Shown here: piece after piece, positions 54,820 to 64,000 of the stretch
How positions within the stretch are numbered: the first letter of the stretch is position 1
Layout of the letters: every line of letters starts with the position of its first letter
Source: Antennarius striatus
Lineage: Eukaryota > Chordata > Actinopteri > Lophiiformes > Antennariidae
DNA length: 64,000 bases
Direction of reading: 5' to 3'
Assembly (NCBI RefSeq): GCF_040054535.1
Contig: NC_090783.1
Span: 3,141,501 to 3,205,500 of the forward strand
Made by a program: the position numbers and the translations under genes
The notes under the pieces: generated by a model
Seen by the model: the letters and a program-made list of their open reading frames with translations, nothing else
Told to the model about the DNA's origin: nothing
Databases searched by the model: none

Positions 54820-55712
54820 CGCAGACGACGTCGTCTTTTTTTTATCATATGGAATAAGTACTAAAAATAGAGTGAAGCACAACTTAAATTATCTTCTTTA
54901 ACAACCGAACATTTGACATAATAATTAAAAGTGAAATATAACTTTATTCTCTTTGTTCCACCCTTTTGTGTTAACGCTGCTAAATGTAAGCAAACACTAC
55001 CGACGATAAATAAAGAGTGATTTTTATCAGCTCATGAAAGCTCTTGAGTTTATTTGTACACAAACACTTTTAGATTTTATATATTTAACTTTACTTGAGA
55101 TAAGGACAAAAACATTTTCTATGAAATTCTTCGCATTCTAAAATCTAAACTAAAATCATTCCAACAATTAAATAAATGAATCAAACAGAACAGAACAGAT
55201 TTATCACCTGTTAAGTTGTCAAAAAGGTTATTTTTTTTCTGTTGTGATGAAAAACAATATATTTTTAATAATAAAAAAAAAATCTTATTTTCGCAGTTGG
55301 GTTCACTTTGAGTTCTGACTGTGTTGTAAATACGTAACACAATTTTTTTATTTTACTTAAACAGACACAATGATTTAGCCAGAAAAAGATGACGCAATTC
55401 AACTTTATTTATATTCATATGTGAGCTAAATGTCATGAAATTAAATAAATTAAGAACTGAAGCTACAAACAGACCTACAACATGTTTATCACCATGAACA
55501 CACATTAAATGGCACTGAGGCGCGTTTAAACTACATGAATCACAATACAGGATGTATTACATATTAAATCAGCCATAAATTCAGAGTGAATGAATCTGTT
55601 TGACCTCAAATTAAAACACGTTCATGTTAGCTTGTTACAAGCCACAAGCTTAATCGTAATTTCTCCGTCCCCTAATGTTCGGTCAGGTAGGACATTAAAT
55701 CTGACCTTCGAC
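54820..55712. other. Convergent 3' flanks of grap and slc5a10
   Basis: AT-rich sequence between the two stop codons. AATAAA at 55009-55014 is a candidate poly(A) signal for the plus-strand grap gene. TTTATT near 55404, which is AATAAA on the other strand, is a candidate for slc5a10. No further gene is visible. Confidence 0.6.
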
Positions 55713-58700
55713 TCAAGCGAAGTATGCGTAGAGAAAGATGTTGAGGCCGACCACCAGGAGCGCGTTGACGCAGCAGAACCTGGACCAGAAAACGCTCTCT
55801 CTGACGCTAAGAACTCTGGGAGCCGGAGTCTCTTCTGATCGCCGCACCGCTGCCACGCACAGGCCCGTCCCGTGGCTGCATCTCACCCGCCTCGTGGGCT
55901 CGGAGCCTGAAAAGTCACCCACACGGGGTAGAAACAAGAAGTTGCCCCCAACAAAAGCAGCTCCAACTTTTTCACACATGACGGCTGAGTTTTAGTTCCA
56001 AATGTTCAGTCTTACCCTGGGAATTACGGTGGCCTATAGAGGACACTTTTTGTAGAGGGATTTCTCTTTGTGGATCTTCGGTCAGAGTCCACCAGGTCAG
56101 GTTGCACACCTGAGAATAAAATATAGACTTATTTATAGAGATCCTGGAGGTGGATTGAGTTCTGTCTGAGCTTCCCCTGTTTCCAGTCTTTATCCTTAAG
56201 CTAAGCTAATTAGCTGGGTATAGCAGCTTATGCATACACAACATGAAAGTGGTATCAATCTCTACTTCATGTTGGGTAAGAAAGCAGGTAAACACTTCCT
56301 GAAATGGATCATTTATGTCACATGTCAAACTCAAGGCCCGGGGGCCAAATGTGGCCCGCCATATCGTTTTATGTGGCCGTTCACTCAGCAGCAGGTTTTA
56401 AAGTCCTCACAGATTTTACGTGATAGGCAAAAAATGCAGATTTCCTACATTTTCAACATGACACGGTGCAAGAAAGTGGCGACAAATAGGCTGACAGGTG
56501 AGTTTGTTGATCGTTTTGGATTTCGACAGGTGAAGCTGATAACACGACAGGTGCATCAGTGGTTGTGTCACCCCACTTCCCCTAATGCTCCTGTTAATTT
56601 CCTGCGTCGGTGTGTGCACACCTGTTCCAGCGTGGGCGGCGGCGTGAGCAGCGACACCACGGTGATCACCACGACGGTCAGCCCGCAGAGCAGGATTGCG
56701 AAATGGAGGTAGTGGACGCGGCGCAACACTGCGGGGGCCGAGTCCAACACGCCACATCTGGGAGGCGGGAAGGCAAACTCCAGCACCATCCTGCACACGC
56801 CCACCACCAAGCCCACCATCAGGCCCCAGAATGCACCCTGAACACACACACACGAACACAAAAGAGGTCACGACACGTGTCGGGCGTGGCCCCGCCCTCA
56901 CTTTCCCACCAGTCTTCATATTTTGTCTTCCTGTCGTGTCTTGTTGAAGTGCGCGCACGTGCAGCGACTCAAATATCTCCTTCGCCGCTCGCTCCTTCAG
57001 GCAGGAACGTGATCCGAGCAGTCCGTCCCACCACGCATGGAGCTAATCGCCTCGGCGTAGCGCACAAAACAAACGCACTGCACCTCTATTTGCTTTACAA
57101 TTATCTCATTATTATGTTTTTTTTCCTTTCTGTTGTGAATATGTGGGTTAATAAGAGTTTCATGAGCAGCGGGTGAAACCAGGTCACGTCTCCAGGTGAG
57201 CGTATCCGTGTTGTTCGCTATCTGCAGTGTGAGATTATAACACTCTGCTGTAACTCGTGCCCTTTGACCCCCCCTTCCCCAGAGTTAACATTATCAGGAT
57301 TCTTGCAGAGATATGACTGATGTGTTTATATGAACAAATAAAAAGTGTGCAGCTTTTATGTAATAGTGCTGTTGATGGATAACAGGTCCAGGGGAAAAGT
57401 CAAACAAAGGGACGGTGGTGAGGTTACGACCCGGAATCAAGGGTTTAGTCTTTCATATTCAATGCAGATGTCAGCACGCTATGCACAAATAATGCTAACA
57501 TGCTATTGCTTAGTATGTTTGTCCTGTTTGCTCGTATATCATGTAGCATGCAAACTTTTGGGAACTAGAAAGGCACTAGGAGAGTGTATACCTCCGCCAG
57601 GGTTGCAAAAACACTTCCTGGATCTGTCTTGAATTAAAACAGCTTCCAATGGGAATCACTTCTTCCTCATTTTAAGAGCCAGCTCGCTCATAAATATGAG
57701 TCAATTTTTTTTTTCAAGATGACCCCTGTACATATAAGAGGAATGTCTTTGAAATCCGCTGCAAATATATTATAAAGTAAAACAGCCTCGTTCAGAGTCT
57801 GACAAAAGGAATATTTACAGTAAAGGGTGGAAATCCTTCACTTGTGACATTCCTCTTTACTTTTGGAGTCAAACAACACGTCCTCCGACACACCCAGGGC
57901 TCCAGCGATCACTATTCAAAGGGCTGGTCTTTACTTGCTGTGGGAAGATGTGCCAACACACGTTTTTATTCGCTCCGAACTGCAACACATTCTCACGTTA
58001 TCTCTGTTAATCAAAACGTTCTCTCACACGACTTATCAGCCTGAAATAATCGCTTTCTTTTCTAACGAAAGGGAAAGCGATATCCACGGCGGCGGCTTTT
58101 GCACAAAGCGGAGAAAGGATGTTGGCAGCTGGATCCCATGTGAGGACAATAAAAACGCACAACAGGATAGAGGAAGGGAACGCCAGACGAGGCAGAAGTC
58201 TAGAAAGTTTTCAGGTGGTTTTGTATCTAGGCAAATTCACACATTTTAAACAATTCCACACAAACTGCTCGACAGATTTTCATGAAACTTGGCAGAAGAA
58301 TGGAAAAGGAGTTCAAACTTTTTGGACATAAAAACATGTTTCGCAGCTCTAGATGTATCATGTAGATTCTTGGCATCACCTGCTCATTCGTCCTCTTCCA
58401 GAAGACGGCCAGGGTGAAGACGGCGGTGACGGGCGGAGCCAGGTAACTGGTCACCGCCTGGATGTAGACGTACAGCTGGCCACTGTTGGCCGACTGCAGG
58501 ATGGGGATCCACACCACGCTGATCACCACCAAGATCACCGTCACAATCCTGGAACACAGCACGCCTCTTTCACCTTCTTTGAACACATCGCCACGGCGTG
58601 AAGCCTGTGGGCTGTCATACCTTCCGACCAATAGGAGCTCTTTCTCCGAAGCACGCGGCCGATGTTTCTTCCAGATGTCCATGGTGAAGAGCGTGGAGCT

Positions 58701-58776
58701 GCTGTTAAAAATGGAGGTCAGGGATGACATCAGAGCAGCCATCATCACCGCAATCATGAGTCCACGCAAACCTGAA

Positions 58777-58816
<40 letters not shown>

Positions 58817-58994
58817 GAATAAAGTTCATCCTATCATAATATAATTAGAAATAAAAAATTATATGAAAGGAGGGATGCATTCTCACCATTTGGCATGAGC
58901 TCAATGACCAGTTTGGGAAAGGCGATGTTGGAGCATCCTACTTCTGCTCCACACACTTTCACACACTCCTCTGGATCCACACATCCTACAGAGT
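55713..58994 (-). CDS. slc5a10: Sodium/sugar cotransporter, SLC5A10-like, C-terminal six exons
   Basis: Plasma membrane Na+-coupled hexose transporter; human SLC5A10 (SGLT5) carries mannose and fructose. Exons, right to left: 58887-58994, 58621-58771, 58380-58548, 56622-56837, 56016-56109, 55713-55906. They encode [20 protein letters not shown], then the SSS-family core [20 protein letters not shown] with [14 protein letters not shown], then [20 protein letters not shown] with [10 protein letters not shown], then [19 protein letters not shown], and a last membrane segment ending in [10 protein letters not shown]. The N-terminal exons are not found up to 60.1 kb and must lie beyond fam83g or outside the window. 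SLC5A10 rather than SLC5A1/9/11 is chosen by neighbours (grap, fam83g) as much as by sequence. Confidence 0.85.
56312..56400. mobile_element. hAT-like element fragment in an slc5a10 intron
   Basis: CATGTCAAACTCAAGGCCCG and GGGGGCCAAATGTGGCCCGC are the terminal sequence of a hAT-type repeat common in vertebrates. The other end is not seen. The rest of this large intron region (56.84-58.38 kb) shows no gene. Confidence 0.55.
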
Positions 58995-60165
58995 CTGAAA
59001 TGTGAGAAGTTCAAGGGTCATTCTCACACAGACACAGAAGACTAACAACACATCCTCACGCAGAATTAATTCCTTTACTTCAGCTTCTATGGCAGAAGGA
59101 GTTCACTTCAGAAGAACACAGGAAAACATTATTACACTACTTTCATTTTACACGTTTTTTAATAAAAAATCTGTCTTTATTTTGCAATGAAAATGATTTC
59201 TGTATATTTTAAATACGTTTCATCAACCTAGTTTTATTATTTAAACACATCAGATACCAAACTAACAACCTTCTTCCTAATGCATCCACGTCACTGTTAC
59301 GGGAAGTGTTGTTATTAATTAATTAAGTCATAAAAATAATCATTTTTTAGTTCCTAGGACGATTGGAGTCATTAAAACTCCGCAGCAACGCAATTAAATT
59401 AAACTAGTCAGAAAACGTTTGTTTTGTCTGTGCGCGACTCCCCGCCTGCTCGGGTACGAGGGCGGAGTTTAGAGCCTGTCTTTCCCAACAGACTAGCGGA
59501 CACCCCGCCTTCCTGGCCCCGCGGGGTGATGCAGCTTCCTGCGCCGAAATTCCTGGGTCAGATTCCCGACAGTAGCTCCCGGACTCGGCGAACTCTCCTT
59601 CCGCCGGAGGAACTTTTCTATTTTTTTTCCCCCCCCAGGGGGAAGAATTGCCGACGTGGATTCGAACCGTGTGAAAGTAGCGTCGCGTAAAGGAAGTTTA
59701 CAACTTTTTTCACGCTTCGTGGAGCTCGATAGTCCCCGTCTTTGTTTAACAGCTGTGAGCGACACGGACGGATGAGGCGGCGGCGGAGGGATATTTTTTT
59801 TTTTTTTTTGGTCACCGAGTCACTCACGGTTTGAAGCGGGCGCGTGACTTCCGTCCGACTCGGTTCCGGGTTCCACCGGCAGGACACGTCCACGTCTGAC
59901 CGGGTGACACCCGGAGTTACCCGTCCGCCGCTCGGGTCAGGTGAAGGGCGTGGCTTCCCCGCCTCGACGCTCTCTTTCTAACGCCACCTGTGTTTCAGTA
60001 ACCGCTTACCTGAGCTGGAGGAACTATTTATTTCGCCCCACGAGCCCACGGACCAATTATGGATTGACCGCATTTAAAAAAAAAAAAAAAAGTTAGTCCC
60101 TCCGGACCGACAGATGGAAATTGTGTTTTTAACTATTTGCTGACCAGGTGGACATCTGTGACGTC
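58995..60165. other. Promoter and 5' flank of fam83g within slc5a10 territory
   Basis: 59.0-59.4 kb is AT-rich without a gene. From about 59430 to 60000 the sequence is GC- and CpG-rich with homopolymer runs, as expected for a CpG-island promoter and 5' UTR of fam83g. No slc5a10 exon was found here. Confidence 0.5.

Positions 60166-64000
<3,835 letters not shown>

Noticed and set aside
60148-60165. Upstream GTG as the fam83g start
   Set aside because: The ATG at 60166 gives the conserved family N-terminus; GTG starts are not expected here.

Overview
The window is vertebrate nuclear DNA from a ray-finned (teleost) fish. The evidence is multi-exon genes with GT-AG introns, clear orthologues of mammalian genes (ERN2, CHST12, EIF3B, BRAT1, GRAP, SLC5A10, FAM83G), very long (CA/GT)n tracts, and typical fish repeats (Rex1-like, L2/Maui-like and RTE-like LINEs, tRNA-derived SINEs, Tigger-like and hAT-like elements). 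The species cannot be named from the sequence.

Layout. 0.1-6.6 kb, minus: ern2 (IRE1-beta-like ER stress kinase/RNase), 22 coding exons, with the C-terminal end of the RNase domain beyond the left edge. 7.8-38.4 kb, minus: a tandem array of carbohydrate sulfotransferase 12-like genes. Copies 1 (7.8-11.8 kb), 3 (23.4-25.7 kb) and 4 (32.3-34.5 kb) look intact, each 418 codons in five exons of exactly matching length. Copy 2 (14.9-19.9 kb) is a pseudogene riddled with insertions, and copy 5 (37.8-38.4 kb) is an exon 1 relic split by a solo LTR. Mobile element debris fills the spaces, including an apparently full-length RTE-like LINE (29.06-32.19 kb) with a 16-bp target site duplication. Broken relics of eif3b exon 16 and its flanking intron lie at 28.8 and 39.4 kb and show how the array was built. 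41.3-45.8 kb, minus: eif3b, complete, 680 aa in 18 exons. 46.6-51.1 kb, plus: brat1, complete, about 849 aa in 12 exons, divergent from eif3b. 51.65-54.8 kb, plus: a grap-like SH3-SH2-SH3 adaptor whose first exon is out of frame in this sequence. 55.7-59.0 kb, minus: the C-terminal six exons of slc5a10. 60.17 kb to the right edge, plus: the first four exons of fam83g, probably nested inside slc5a10 as in human.

How the genes relate. eif3b, chst12 and brat1 are near neighbours in human 7p22, and grap, slc5a10 and fam83g are neighbours in human 17p11.2, so the window joins two conserved blocks at about 51 kb. The genes do not form a pathway. ern2 and the sulfotransferases both act in the secretory pathway, but nothing here shows co-regulation. 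The most unusual content is the chst12-like array: several intact Golgi sulfotransferase genes of unusual exon structure, with short GT-repeat first introns and clear signs of repeated duplication, divergence and decay.
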